The notes: generated by a model not told the origin, from the sequence alone. DNA of 64,000 nucleotides from Halobacillus litoralis (GCF_020524085.2 NZ_CP129016.1:2660001-2724000); one strand, 5' to 3'. Positions 51,810-61,467 are shown, counted from the first letter of the stretch. A program made the numbers and translations.

Positions 51810-52634
51810 ATGGATTTATTAAAACAATCAATAGATATGGCAGCTTTGTATGAAAAGAACCCAAAGGTTAAAGCCATTCTTCTTGCTGGTTCTGTGTCTA
51901 AAAACTTACAAGATGAACATTCAGATATTGAATTACATATTTTATGGTCAATTCCACCAACGGATCATGAACGGAAATCTCCCATTGAACAAATAAATGG
52001 CACCATTCTGTCCTATCACGCTTATGAAGATGAAGAATGGTCGGAAGCCTACTTAACTCGGGACGGTGTTAAATTTGAGATCAGCAGCTTTTTGGTTGAA
52101 ACAGTAGAACGCTTCGTTTCCGATGTGGTGGATCAACACGATACCGATTATGACAAACAATGTATAATCGCTTCCATCCATGATGGTGTCAGTCTCTGCG
52201 GGGAAGAGAAAATCTCTGAATGGAAGAACAGGGTGGCTGCCTATCCTTCAGAACTTACAGAACGTATGATTTCAGAAAATCTATGGCTGGGTAATCGCTG
52301 GAATAACCGTGAAGCTCTCTTAAAACGGCAGGACTGGTTGATGCTCTATGATGTCCTGTGTGGAGTGCAGATGAAATTGTTTGGCGTTTTGTTTGGCCTG
52401 AATCGTATGTATGTTCACCACCCTGTTTTTAAATGGATGGAAAATAATATCGAACGGATGGAAATCAAACCGGAAAATCTCCACGCTCGTATGAACAAAA
52501 CATGGATAGGGGACCCGGCAAGCGGTGTGAAAGAGTTAGAGGGTTTAATTGAAGAGGTTATGGAATTGGTAGAGGAATACCACCCTGGATTGGACATTAG
52601 CGAACAGAAGAATAGTATAGAATATGTTAAATAA
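51810..52634 (+). CDS. Nucleotidyltransferase-fold protein (DUF4037-like)
   Basis: A 274-residue protein. The N-terminal pol-beta nucleotidyltransferase motif is ILLAGSVSKNLQDEHSDIELHIL: GS followed by DIE, the two metal-binding acidic residues. A helical C-terminal half contains RWNNREALLKRQDWLML and resembles DUF4037 or aminoglycoside-adenylyltransferase-like proteins. It might modify a small molecule or a partner protein. ATG 51810 lies six bases after GGAGG. Confidence 0.75.
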   Translation: MDLLKQSIDMAALYEKNPKVKAILLAGSVSKNLQDEHSDIELHILWSIPPTDHERKSPIEQINGTILSYHAYEDEEWSEAYLTRDGVKFEISSFLVETVERFVSDVVDQHDTDYDKQCIIASIHDGVSLCGEEKISEWKNRVAAYPSELTERMISENLWLGNRWNNREALLKRQDWLMLYDVLCGVQMKLFGVLFGLNRMYVHHPVFKWMENNIERMEIKPENLHARMNKTWIGDPASGVKELEGLIEEVMELVEEYHPGLDISEQKNSIEYVK

Positions 52635-52772
52635 TAGGAACTTCAAAGGGTTTATTGAAACTTTCTCCAGACCAGATCAATCAAACCTTAGACATTGCCG
52701 GTAGTAAAGCTTTATTTTATCAATGCTGTAAAAGTTTGTGGCGGAATTAAGCAAACAGTAGGAGGGGGAAGA

Positions 52773-53606
52773 ATGATCCGTGAACTTAATAAAGCTGAAT
52801 TCTACAAATGCGAAAAGTTAACAAACGATGATGGACATTTAGAAGTTAAAGCGGTCATAGAAGGGAATAATCCTGGTCGGATTTTTGTAGATGATAACGA
52901 TGCTCCTCAAACAGGACTGATCTGGCTGGGGAACCATGATGGTTTCTTCTTTATTGGAGATGAAGGAAATGAGTCATTTAATGACCATATCAACGGTTTT
53001 TTAAATCAAGTCATATTTCCTGAAGCAAAGAAGCTGGAGGTACATAATTTTATAGCCATCGGTCATCATCCCAGGTGGGAGAAGACCATTGAGAAGGTCT
53101 TTGGACATCGTGACATGCAGAAGACAAAGCAGAATGTGTATAAGTTGGAGAAAAGGCAGGATATCAATCAAAATGAACCTGATATGAAACAAGATTACAT
53201 AGTATTTAAAATCACCAAAGATGTTTTTGAAAATCAGGATCATTCGCTTGAAAACATAGATTTTTTACACTCAAAGATATTAGAATTCTGGTCTTCTCCC
53301 ATGGAATTTTTTCAAAAAGGGACGGGGTACGGTATTCTCTACCATAACAAGATTGTAAGCTTATGTTTTTCTGGATTTGTAGCTGGAAATGTGCACGGAA
53401 TGGATATTGAAACCTTAGAGGACCATCAGGGGAATAAATTAGGGCAGAAGGGAGCCTATAGGGTTGTGAAAGAATGTGATAGGAAAGGATGGATTCCATA
53501 CTGGGATTGTGAGGGGAGTAATACGCCTTCCAATAAAATTGCAGAAAATGTGGGATTGGATCTTTATTTAAAGTATCACGTGTACATCTTTCCTATTGAT
53601 GCATAG
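52773..53606 (+). CDS. GNAT acetyltransferase (two-lobed, PF12746-like)
   Basis: A 277-residue protein with a degenerate N-terminal lobe and a C-terminal GNAT core: KIVSLCFSGFVAGNVHGMDIETLEDHQGNKLGQKGAYRVV, then PYWDCEGSNTPSNKIAENVGL. This matches the GNAT_acetyltran family of bacilli, whose substrates are unknown. ATG 52773 follows GGAGGGGG. Confidence 0.82.
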   Translation: MIRELNKAEFYKCEKLTNDDGHLEVKAVIEGNNPGRIFVDDNDAPQTGLIWLGNHDGFFFIGDEGNESFNDHINGFLNQVIFPEAKKLEVHNFIAIGHHPRWEKTIEKVFGHRDMQKTKQNVYKLEKRQDINQNEPDMKQDYIVFKITKDVFENQDHSLENIDFLHSKILEFWSSPMEFFQKGTGYGILYHNKIVSLCFSGFVAGNVHGMDIETLEDHQGNKLGQKGAYRVVKECDRKGWIPYWDCEGSNTPSNKIAENVGLDLYLKYHVYIFPIDA

Positions 53607-53994
53607 GGAGGGACTATTGAAAGGGTCCTGGTATTCTTCCGGCGGAAGTAGAAGAGGGTTCTTCTAGGATGATTCCATCTCCCTCAACGAGTTATGAGGT
53701 TGAAGTGAAATTTACTCATGGTCAATCGCGGGTCTTTTTTTAAAACATTGTTTTAGTCAGAATATTTTGAGATGATTGACATTGAATCAGCATCATCAAC
53801 TATCGACGGAGGTGGACGATTTGGAAATCCTTTCTTACCCGGTTGGGAAGACGAGAGAAACTCATGCAAAGCCTGTGAATGTATGGCGATTCTTTGCATG
53901 GGGTAACAAACGTTGATATCGTCATAAGATCGATGATTCATTTGGCTTTGCCCCTTATTATTTATTGATCATAAAAATAAGGAGCTGGCGGAAA
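53607..53994. other. Intergenic stretch, no firm gene
   Basis: A 44-codon frame (53772-53906) ends in a Cys-rich tail but has no ribosome-binding site. Two imperfect hairpins (around 53635-53665 and 53715-53750) are visible. I cannot support a feature. Confidence 0.35.
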
Positions 53995-54272
53995 ATGAAA
54001 TATGTGAATGCCAAAGATGCTTTACCGATAGAGTTGTTGAAAGAAGTACAAAAATATATTCAAGGGGAGACCCTTTATGTGCCCAAATCCGGGAATGCCC
54101 GGGAAAAGTGGGGGGGGCACGCACGGGTATCAGAAGAGAATTATCGGAGAGGAATAGGAAGATAAAAGAAGACTACGCAGATGGAAAGTCCATAGAAGCG
54201 ATTGCGGGGAATTACCATCTCTCAGTAGAAACCATTAAAAAAATCATCTATTCCAGAAAAGAGATTACCTGA
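53995..54272 (+). pseudogene. CD3324-family HTH protein with a frameshift in a G8 tract
   Basis: The N-terminal part reads MKYVNAKDALPIELLKEVQK and YIQGETLYVPKSGNAREKWG. In another frame the remainder follows: ARTGIRRELSERNRKIKEDY, then GKSIEAIAGNYHLSVETIKKIIYSR. Together they give the roughly 90-residue CD3324 family, a small DNA-binding-like protein with a C-terminal HTH. The junction is a run of eight G (54110-54117); six or nine would restore the frame. As it stands, translation ends early at 54165 after a scrambled tail. Confidence 0.75.
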
Positions 54273-54288
54273 TCAGGTAATCTCTTTT
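54257..54288 (+). terminator. Terminator overlapping the CD3324-type stop
   Basis: AAAAGAGATTACCT and AGGTAATCTCTTTT form a perfect stem that includes the stop codon of the second frame, supporting that frame as the genuine gene end. Confidence 0.88.
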
Positions 54289-54377
54289 AGATGGTTTCGT
54301 TCTAAATAAAACTCGTCCTATTATTTGCGCATGTGACCTTTTATGATGAGAACAAGATTATGATAGGAGGAAAAATG

Positions 54378-54932
54378 ATGAGTAAAGACATGATTAAGCT
54401 ATTAGAGGACGATCGGGTTTATTTAAGGCCGTTGGAACAGGAGGATCTCGATTTATTTTATACAAAAGCTCTCTGGGATCGAGAAGGGAGAAGGCTGACG
54501 GGCACCCAAACGGTATTTAGTCGTAAGGGAGTTCAACATTGGTTTGATCGTATATCAATGGATGATTCCAGAGTTGATCTGGTCATCTTTTTACAGGAGA
54601 CAGATCAACTGATTGGTGACATCGCTATGCTGGACATCGATTATCAAAACAGGAAATCTGTGTTTAGAATTTCAATTTTCGATAAAAAGTATTGGGGATA
54701 TGGGTATGGTACAGAATCCATCTCCTTATTATTGCGTTATGGGTTTGAGATGTTGAATATGAACCGGATCGGGTTGGATGTATTTTCGTTCAATAAAAGA
54801 GCCTTGAAATGCTATCAAAATTTAGGGTTTCGAGAAGAAGGCAGGTTGAGGGATGATTTATTCTACGATGGGAAATATCATGATTCTATAGTAATGAGTA
54901 TCCTGAAACGGGAATTTCATGAGTCTCCATGA
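54378..54932 (+). CDS. GNAT acetyltransferase, RimJ/RimL type
   Basis: A 184-residue GNAT. VYLRPLEQEDLDLFY at the start, YWGYGYGTESISLLLRYGFEMLNMNRIGLDVFSFNKRALKCYQNLGFREEGRLRDDLFYDGKYHDSIVMSIL at the end are hallmark RimJ/RimL or SpeG-like sequence. Two adjacent ATGs follow AGGAGG, and the second (54378) is better spaced. Substrate unknown, possibly a polyamine or protein N-terminus. Confidence 0.87.
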   Translation: MSKDMIKLLEDDRVYLRPLEQEDLDLFYTKALWDREGRRLTGTQTVFSRKGVQHWFDRISMDDSRVDLVIFLQETDQLIGDIAMLDIDYQNRKSVFRISIFDKKYWGYGYGTESISLLLRYGFEMLNMNRIGLDVFSFNKRALKCYQNLGFREEGRLRDDLFYDGKYHDSIVMSILKREFHESP

Positions 54933-55011
54933 GGGATTTCATTTACAGATTCTTATTGAGATTTGGTGAGACATAGGAATTCCTTGAGCCTAAGGGGCGA
55001 GGTTAACTTGT

Positions 55012-55203
55012 CTATATTCTGATGAGGAATTGACTTAGTACATACATAAGAAGTAATAGGCCGATTCCGATTGCGCTATATCCCAAACGTTTACGTTCCG
55101 ACATCTTTTCCCCTTTGATCGCTTTCCAATCAGGATAAAAAAAGCCGATCACCCGGCTGCCTATGATACCGATCGTGATTAAAACAACAGCAAGAACTTC
55201 CAT
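55012..55203 (-). CDS. Small two-segment membrane protein, 63 aa
   Basis: Hydrophobic segments at about residues 3-22 and 42-61 are separated by a charged loop (YPDWKAIKGEKMSERKRLG). AAGGAG precedes the ATG. No family recognised, but the layout is typical of small Bacillus membrane proteins. It is divergent from the following serine hydrolase. Confidence 0.7.
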   Translation of the reverse strand: MEVLAVVLITIGIIGSRVIGFFYPDWKAIKGEKMSERKRLGYSAIGIGLLLLMYVLSQFLIRI

Positions 55204-55308
55204 AAGAATGGCTCCTTTTTACCATACTAGTTTCCTTCTAGTTGCTAAGTAAAACAAAAAGGAGAGTCGTATGATCATCAGATATAATTGAAAAAGGAGA
55301 TGGGAAGA

Positions 55309-56313
55309 GTGGATGCCAAGATTCGTGAAGTAGCAGAAGAAGAAGAAGGCTTTTCAGGATCTGTTGTCGTTGAAAAAGGAGAAGAAGTGGTCTATTCCAA
55401 AGGTTTTGGTTACAGAAACGTTGCCGAAAAGCTTCCTAACCAAAAGGATACCAGGTTCGGAATAGCTTCAGGTAGCAAGTTGTTCACAGCGGTAACCATC
55501 GCTCAGCTCGTTGAACAGAATCATTTCGCATACGATACACCTGTCCATCAGTTGTTGCAACAAAAGCTTTCTTGTATCGATGAACGCGTAACCATTCATC
55601 ATTTGTTGACCCACACGTCAGGGATTCCTGACTATTTTGATGAAGCGGTGATGGACGACTTTTCGGAACTTTGGGAAGAGACACCGATGTATAAGATGGA
55701 GACACTGGATGATTTCGTACCGATGTTCAGAGATAAAGAGAAGATGTTCAACCCTGGAGAAAGATTTCACTACAATAATGCAGGGTTCATCGTTTTAGGT
55801 TTAGTCATTGAAGCAGTCGCAAACAAGCCTTTTACAACCTATGTCTCAGAAAACATCTTCAAAGCTGCAGGCATGCAAAGGTCTGGTTATTACCGTTTGG
55901 ATCAGCTGCCGGAAAACACCGCGTTCGGGTATATAGAAAAGGAAGGTTCTTTAAAGACGAATGTGTACTCTATTCCGGTCGTCGGTGGGGCAGATGGTGG
56001 TGTTTTCGTAACCGCTCCGGATATGATTGGTTTTTGGGATGCGTTGTTGAGTGGAAAGCTTGTGGGTGAAAGACATATAGAGCGTTTGTTAACGAAACAC
56101 GTAAAAGTCAAAGACGGTATTTCATACGGGTATGGCGTTTGGCTCGATGATATGGACGGAGAGACGGTTTATCATGCCATGGGGTATGACCCAGGTGTCA
56201 GTTTCCATTCATGCGTGTATCCGAAAGGTCATTGGAAAATAACGGTTCTTTCCAATAATGGTTCAGGAGCTTTTTCAATCGTGAAAGCGTTCGAGGAACT
56301 GTTCATAAAATAA
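55309..56313 (+). CDS. Serine hydrolase of the beta-lactamase (class C/PBP) family
   Basis: A 334-residue beta-lactamase-fold protein. The catalytic SxxK is ASGSKLFTAV (about residue 58), the YxN is YNNAGF, and HAMGYDPG takes the place of the KTG triad. There is no signal peptide, so it is probably a cytoplasmic esterase-like member and not an antibiotic-resistance enzyme. GTG 55309 is spaced ten bases from AAAGGAG, while ATG 55300 overlaps it. Confidence 0.83.
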   Translation: MDAKIREVAEEEEGFSGSVVVEKGEEVVYSKGFGYRNVAEKLPNQKDTRFGIASGSKLFTAVTIAQLVEQNHFAYDTPVHQLLQQKLSCIDERVTIHHLLTHTSGIPDYFDEAVMDDFSELWEETPMYKMETLDDFVPMFRDKEKMFNPGERFHYNNAGFIVLGLVIEAVANKPFTTYVSENIFKAAGMQRSGYYRLDQLPENTAFGYIEKEGSLKTNVYSIPVVGGADGGVFVTAPDMIGFWDALLSGKLVGERHIERLLTKHVKVKDGISYGYGVWLDDMDGETVYHAMGYDPGVSFHSCVYPKGHWKITVLSNNGSGAFSIVKAFEELFIK

Positions 56314-56343
56314 ATAAAGTGGAGGGGAACCCTCCACTTTATT
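56314..56343. terminator. Bidirectional terminator
   Basis: AATAAAGTGGAGGG and CCCTCCACTTTATT form a stem shared by the serine hydrolase gene and the convergent ger operon. Confidence 0.88.
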
Positions 56344-57490
56344 CTGTATTGAAGTTTTGAGTACCGAAGTCTGTGATTTCGGTACTCACTTCCACCTTGA
56401 AGGTCATGTCCGGAAATATCTCACCCCAGTCTTTTTCATGTTTCTCCCAATACTCTGGTTCGTGAATTTGCACCCAATTGGATACATTAAGAAAATCAAT
56501 ACGGTATTCCTGTTGGGCGAGCTTCAGCACTTGTTCCACTTTTCCTTGGGTGACTTTGTTGGAAGCATCCTCAATTCCTTTTTTCCATCCTTTTCTATAG
56601 ACGTCTCTTCCCGTCCCCCAGTCTTCCGCTAATGTGGTAGATGTTGCGATTTTAATCGTCATCTCCAGTTGCTCTCCGGTCACTTTGGTCTTGAATTTTG
56701 TATTCGAACCTTTGATTTCTAAAATGATCGGTCCATCATCCACCTTTTCTTCATCCAGGTAGATAAAACCGCCTTGCACCGTATTGTGTATATATCGGAC
56801 GCCTTCCATATCCTCGACATCGATCCAGCCTACATAATTCGAACTCTCCGCATCAATGATTCCTGCACCAGAGGATTTGATTTTCCCCTCGTTTAACGTA
56901 ATTCCAGGAATCAAAAAACTTTTATTTTCAGATATCAGTTGCGACAGATCACCGATGGATAAGTTCGTCGGGTTTTGATTGTTTTTTTGGAAGTTTTCAC
57001 TAAGGGATTTGATCTGTATAGACGGAAAAAGTTCCTTTGCAGGCTCCGTATTTAGTATATCGAGGACGGGGTCCTTCGTTAGAAAAACAGGCGTCGTCCT
57101 TCTGAACTCATGATCTCGAATGAATAGGTCAATTACCTGGTCGGCGCGTTCTTTTTGAAACAAGGCCGTAGAAGCAAGGATGGACTTCAGGTGAGTGTAA
57201 TTGGGCGGTCGGTTACTTTCCAACGAGTTGTTTCGGATGATCTCAAAAAAAGTCTTTCCTGATTGTGAAATGTTTTGATAAGGAGCGCTGTGCTGCTGGG
57301 CGCTGCTTTGCTGGGTCGGTATTCTTGCGGGAACTACATACTGATTAATCATCGTCAGTTCATCCTTTTCTTCATTGACATCCAGACCCATGCCTGTGAC
57401 TATTCCGACATCTTCGATTTCTTTAATGTCCCAACATCCGGTCAACAAAAAAAGCATCAACAAGCCTGTGAAAATGATTTTACGTGGCAT
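56339..57490 (-). CDS. gerC: Spore germination lipoprotein, Ger(x)C family
   Basis: The C subunit of a nutrient germinant receptor, a lipoprotein on the outer face of the spore inner membrane. The lipobox LLTGCWD (Cys about residue 19) is followed by the invariant WDIKEIEDVGIVTGMGLDV. At 383 residues it has normal length. Its start overlaps the gerB-like stop by about 10 bases. Third gene of the operon. Confidence 0.92.
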   Translation of the reverse strand: MPRKIIFTGLLMLFLLTGCWDIKEIEDVGIVTGMGLDVNEEKDELTMINQYVVPARIPTQQSSAQQHSAPYQNISQSGKTFFEIIRNNSLESNRPPNYTHLKSILASTALFQKERADQVIDLFIRDHEFRRTTPVFLTKDPVLDILNTEPAKELFPSIQIKSLSENFQKNNQNPTNLSIGDLSQLISENKSFLIPGITLNEGKIKSSGAGIIDAESSNYVGWIDVEDMEGVRYIHNTVQGGFIYLDEEKVDDGPIILEIKGSNTKFKTKVTGEQLEMTIKIATSTTLAEDWGTGRDVYRKGWKKGIEDASNKVTQGKVEQVLKLAQQEYRIDFLNVSNWVQIHEPEYWEKHEKDWGEIFPDMTFKVEVSTEITDFGTQNFNTE

Positions 57491-58574
57491 ACGTGTTCCC
57501 CCTGATCAAGGATACAATCAAAAGAAGCGCGGGCAAAACGACGATGGCTGCAACGGATATCAACTGGATTTGGGTCGAGTAGTGGAAGACTTCCGTCAGG
57601 CCTTCAGGGTATAGAGTCAATGCCACGATCAATGCCCCAGCGACCGGTAGGAACCACTCGCTTGGTGTGAACATATTTTTCAATCCCAATGTCAAAGCAT
57701 ACATATAAGCGGTGAAGGATGTGTAGGCCGTCGTCAACCATCCAAAGAGAAAGATCAACTCAAACCGCTCGAAAAAGAAGCCTTGAAATTCGATGCTTTT
57801 TGCCATTTCGATCGTCGGAAAAGTGATTTCTTTCAACTCTTCTACTCCAAGTACTCCAATTGAAATGATATGGAAAACAACATAAATAAGGGCGGTCAAG
57901 CCGATACTCGTCCACATCGTAATCAGTAATTGTTTGGCTTTTTTCTTTTTGATCAATTTGGAAAAGATCAGTAAAAGCTCCATGCCTAAAAAAGAGAAGA
58001 AGGTGATTTGTGCTCCACTGATCGTCGTCCATATATTGTTTTGCAAGACGGGTCGAACGTTATTGAAATCCAGGTTTTTAATACTCAACAAACAAAGCAC
58101 GATGAACATCACCATCATGATCGGAAAATAAAGTTGGAAAAACCGGACGATGTCACCGGCTCCATTATAGATCAAATACATACTGACGAGCATAAATGAG
58201 CCCACCACTACATACAAAGGCGTCGTATCCAGGAGATAGTTTTTTATGATTCCACCGGTCACTCTCAATATATAGGCAGCAACGATAAGGCTGTACACAG
58301 TGAAGAAGAAGTTGAAAAGAAAGCCTATGAATTTCCCCATGATCGTTGAAGTCATTTCGAAAAAAGTCAAGCCGGGATAACGTACAGCGAGCGCTACATA
58401 AATGCAGGAAACGACGCTTACGGCGACCGCCCCGAAAATGATGCTCAGCCATAAGTCCTGAGAGTCTACCATATTGGCTAGATCTCGCGGCATGAGGATA
58501 ATGCCGATTCCAATCATCGAAGATATGAATACGATGACAAGCTGCAGCATGGTCAGTTGTTTCAAATCACTCAA
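57480..58574 (-). CDS. gerB: Spore germination permease-like protein, GerB family
   Basis: A 364-residue endospore germination permease of the amino-acid/polyamine transporter fold with about ten membrane segments, the B subunit that binds the nutrient germinant. The start QLTMLQLVIVFISSMIGIGIILMPRDLA and YPGLTFFEMTSTIMGKF are typical. It overlaps gerA by eight bases and gerC by about ten. The germinant cannot be predicted. Confidence 0.92.
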   Translation of the reverse strand: MSDLKQLTMLQLVIVFISSMIGIGIILMPRDLANMVDSQDLWLSIIFGAVAVSVVSCIYVALAVRYPGLTFFEMTSTIMGKFIGFLFNFFFTVYSLIVAAYILRVTGGIIKNYLLDTTPLYVVVGSFMLVSMYLIYNGAGDIVRFFQLYFPIMMVMFIVLCLLSIKNLDFNNVRPVLQNNIWTTISGAQITFFSFLGMELLLIFSKLIKKKKAKQLLITMWTSIGLTALIYVVFHIISIGVLGVEELKEITFPTIEMAKSIEFQGFFFERFELIFLFGWLTTAYTSFTAYMYALTLGLKNMFTPSEWFLPVAGALIVALTLYPEGLTEVFHYSTQIQLISVAAIVVLPALLLIVSLIRGNTYAT

Positions 58575-59946
58575 TGCGTCCGCCTCCTTTTTTCAGTTTG
58601 AATCGAATCAAGGAATCTTTCCAACGTTTTACGTAAAAAGGAGCAAATGGCTCTAAATATGGGACAGAAAAACTTTGTAGATGAACAAGGTGGATGCTGA
58701 TGATAAAGACAGCCAGTATCAATCCATATATTCCTAGGAAGGCGGCGGCGAAAAGCATGACGAAACTGATGGTTCTCAATGCCAAACTTAACGCATAATC
58801 GGCGATGGTGAAGGAACAGATGGCCGCAAAGGAAACGACGATGACCATCAAAGGGCTGACGATTCCAGCTGTAACAGCCGCTTCACCAAGGACAATCGCT
58901 CCTACAATGCTGACGGCAGGTCCGATTGGCTTTGGTAATCGGATCCCAGCTTCTCTCAAAGTTTCAATGGTTAGCTGCATAATCAACGCTTCCATGAACG
59001 AAGGAATCGGTACACCTTCCCGCGTTTTAGCAATAGAAATGGCCAAATCTGTAGGAATCAATCCATGATGATAGGAAATCAAAGATATATACACAGAAGG
59101 AAGCATAACCGAAAAAAAAGCAGCCATGAATCGCATCAATCGGATGAGAGAGGCCGGAATCCACTTAAAGTTGTAGTCATCGGCCTGCTGAAATAAACTG
59201 TTCAACGTTGTCGGTGCTAACAGCACAGAAGGAGACCCCTCTACGAAAATCGCTACTTTCCCTTCCACAAGTGCGCTCGATACTTTCGTCGGTCTTTCTG
59301 TTTCATGGATTTCTGGAAACAAGGAATAGTTGTTCTTTTCAATCAATTGTTCCATCACACCACCATCAGGAATGTAATCCTCCTGTACGGCGTTAATCCT
59401 TGCTCGTACGTCTTTCAACAGTTCTTCATTGACCGTACGATCGATATAAGCGATGGATACATTGGTAAAGGAGCGGGTACCGACGGTGAATTCCTCAAAC
59501 TTTAAATCTGTCGAGCGCAAGTGTACACGCAGAAGAGATACGTTTTGTTCGAGTGATTCGATAAATCCATCACGAGATCCACGCAGTGTCATCTCCGATA
59601 CAGGTTCATGGATGGAACGGTACGCAAATTGTGCTGTGTCGATCGCATATACCGTTTGTTGTTCGACCAACAGAGTGAAACCGTCAAGCAGGTATCGATC
59701 GACGTCGTTTTTCTTCTCTAATTGCAGCAAAGGTTCTGCGGAAAAAGCATGAGGAAGAGGGGTCTCTTTATGGTTCCATTCTTGTAATGGAAGAAGGATT
59801 GCGTCCTGAACTTGTTTGATATCCGTGATGGCAGGTATGTAGATGACGTGGACAGGGTGATCTTCAAGCTCCAGTTTCTTGATAGTCACATGGTGGTTTT
59901 TCTTTTTTTCGCGAAGGATTTGTTCGATGTTCAATGTTTGATCCAT
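58567..59946 (-). CDS. gerA: Spore germination protein, GerA family
   Basis: The A subunit of the nutrient germinant receptor. A large N-terminal soluble domain (about residues 1-280) is followed by four or five membrane segments (ISLISYHHGLIPTDLA, GVPIPSFMEALIMQ, LREAGIRLPKPIGPAVSIVG), which are highly diagnostic. The ATG at 59946 (MDQTLNIEQ) follows GAGGTGAG. It is about 459 residues long, and the first gene of gerA-gerB-gerC. Confidence 0.93.
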   Translation of the reverse strand: MDQTLNIEQILREKKKNHHVTIKKLELEDHPVHVIYIPAITDIKQVQDAILLPLQEWNHKETPLPHAFSAEPLLQLEKKNDVDRYLLDGFTLLVEQQTVYAIDTAQFAYRSIHEPVSEMTLRGSRDGFIESLEQNVSLLRVHLRSTDLKFEEFTVGTRSFTNVSIAYIDRTVNEELLKDVRARINAVQEDYIPDGGVMEQLIEKNNYSLFPEIHETERPTKVSSALVEGKVAIFVEGSPSVLLAPTTLNSLFQQADDYNFKWIPASLIRLMRFMAAFFSVMLPSVYISLISYHHGLIPTDLAISIAKTREGVPIPSFMEALIMQLTIETLREAGIRLPKPIGPAVSIVGAIVLGEAAVTAGIVSPLMVIVVSFAAICSFTIADYALSLALRTISFVMLFAAAFLGIYGLILAVFIISIHLVHLQSFSVPYLEPFAPFYVKRWKDSLIRFKLKKGGGRIE

Positions 59947-59976
59947 GTGCTCACCTCGAATCCCAGGAGTTTTTTT

Positions 59977-60010
59977 TAGTATGTACATTTATTTTCAATT
60001 TACACGAACG
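59977..60010 (-). promoter_or_regulatory. Candidate SigG promoter of the ger operon
   Basis: On the minus strand CATACTA (59983-59977) is a full match to the forespore SigG -10 element, 31 bases before the gerA start. A TGTAAA-type -35 lies about 15-17 bases upstream and is weaker. Confidence 0.55.
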
Positions 60011-60088
60011 TAAAATTGTTCATTTAGTGTATATTTACACTTATTTTTGTGGTACCATTTTCCATAGAAAAGGAAAGGAGCATCTACT

Positions 60089-61252
60089 ATGAAGAAAAGA
60101 AAGCTCGCGGCATGGATTTTTACTGTAGTCTATGGATTCGTCGGTTGGTTCATTTATGGACTGGCTCGAATGGTGTCCTCGGGAAATGAATACATCTACA
60201 TCGGTTTCGTGTGTATCGCTATCGGTTTAACGGTTAACTACTTTATTTTGAACATACATAAGAGGATGGCTAAAAAGTGGACATGGATCCTGGTCGGTGT
60301 GATATTCATTGTTCCATCTTTGCTCTATGGAAGTTATGACTGGTATATAAGGAGCATTGAAATAGCGAACGCCGAAGTCGATCTTTCGACTTACCAACCA
60401 CACAAGCAAGGTGCGGACCTCGCTCGACTGGAAGAGCCAGCTACTTTTCAATTGGAAGAAGATCTTCCGGAATTAGACGGGGCGACAGCTTTATATCCTG
60501 TCTACGCGGCTTTTGCTGAAGCTGTTTATCCGGAAGGGACGTATGGATATGACGATCACAGTGAAAGTCCTGTCACCGTCTCAAAAACGAATGGAGCTTT
60601 TCAGCGTTTATCCAGGTTTCAGGCGGACATCATCTTTACGGCTGGACCTTCCGAACAGCAGCAACAGGCTTTGAAACAAATGAAGAAAACAGCCATAGGT
60701 AAAGAAGCTTTCGTATTTTTTGTACATAAAGATAACCCTGTCGATTCTTTAACCTTGAAACAGTTGAAAGGAATGTATTCCGGTGAAATTACGAATTGGG
60801 AAGAGGTTGGTGGAAGAGATCAAAATATCATCGCTTTTCAACGGCCGGAAGGGAGTGGGAGTCAAACAGGACTGCAGAATATGATGGGAGAGACGCCCAT
60901 TATGGATCCTCCTAAAGATCAGAGAGTCGACGGGATGGGCGGAGTGATTGAGAAAGCTTCTGATTACCGGAACCATCGGAACAGCATCGGCTTCAGCTAC
61001 CGGTTTTTCGCTACGAAGATGGTGGAAGATCATAACATTAAGTTATTAAATATCAATGGGATCGTCCCCAGTGTCCACCATATCAAAAGTGGCGAATATC
61101 CTCTGACCGGTAAGTTTTATTCGATTACGAATGGAACGAAAAATCCTCACGTCGAACCTTTCATCGATTGGATCTTGTCCAGCCAGGGTCAGAAACTGAT
61201 TGAAGAAACCGGTTATATTCCTGTGAAAGAACCCGGCCTTCCCGCAGAGTAA
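60089..61252 (+). CDS. Membrane-anchored PstS-like substrate-binding protein
   Basis: A 387-residue protein. Three membrane segments (about residues 7-28, 36-54 and 65-84) precede a type II periplasmic-binding domain of the phosphate (PstS) kind: IGKEAFVFFVHKDNPVDSLTLKQLKGMYSGEITNWEEVGG and FQRPEGSGSQTGL, with the phosphate-contact GSGSQ loop. No ABC permease or ATPase gene is adjacent. It may act as a sensor or scavenger at the membrane. It is divergent from the ger operon. AAAGGAG precedes the ATG. Confidence 0.82.
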   Translation: MKKRKLAAWIFTVVYGFVGWFIYGLARMVSSGNEYIYIGFVCIAIGLTVNYFILNIHKRMAKKWTWILVGVIFIVPSLLYGSYDWYIRSIEIANAEVDLSTYQPHKQGADLARLEEPATFQLEEDLPELDGATALYPVYAAFAEAVYPEGTYGYDDHSESPVTVSKTNGAFQRLSRFQADIIFTAGPSEQQQQALKQMKKTAIGKEAFVFFVHKDNPVDSLTLKQLKGMYSGEITNWEEVGGRDQNIIAFQRPEGSGSQTGLQNMMGETPIMDPPKDQRVDGMGGVIEKASDYRNHRNSIGFSYRFFATKMVEDHNIKLLNINGIVPSVHHIKSGEYPLTGKFYSITNGTKNPHVEPFIDWILSSQGQKLIEETGYIPVKEPGLPAE

Positions 61253-61358
61253 GGGGTTCTTTAACTGAAGTCTTCCACCCTACATATAGTGGATGTTATT
61301 TCATTACATGGATTCTGGGCGGACATCACAAAATAAAGGGGAAGGGAGGTCTTCAGAT

Positions 61359-61460
61359 ATGGGTAAAAAAGCGAAAAACAAAAGTAAGAAAGACCTGAAT
61401 GCGCTTCGACGTGAAAAAGGGGAGAAGAACGGTACGGGCAAACAGGATCCTTACCGTTAA
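61359..61460 (+). CDS. Small Lys/Arg-rich protein, 33 aa
   Basis: Begins MGKKAKNKSKKDLNALRREK and ends QDPYR. GGGAGG lies at a proper distance before the ATG and a strong terminator follows directly after the stop, so the unit looks genuine. The very basic composition suggests a small nucleic-acid-binding or spore-associated protein, but I recognise no family. Confidence 0.6.
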   Translation: MGKKAKNKSKKDLNALRREKGEKNGTGKQDPYR

Positions 61461-61467
61461 GGATGAA

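Noticed and set aside
53772..53906. 44-codon ORF with a Cys-rich tail
   Set aside because: No ribosome-binding site, unusual composition, and no family resemblance.
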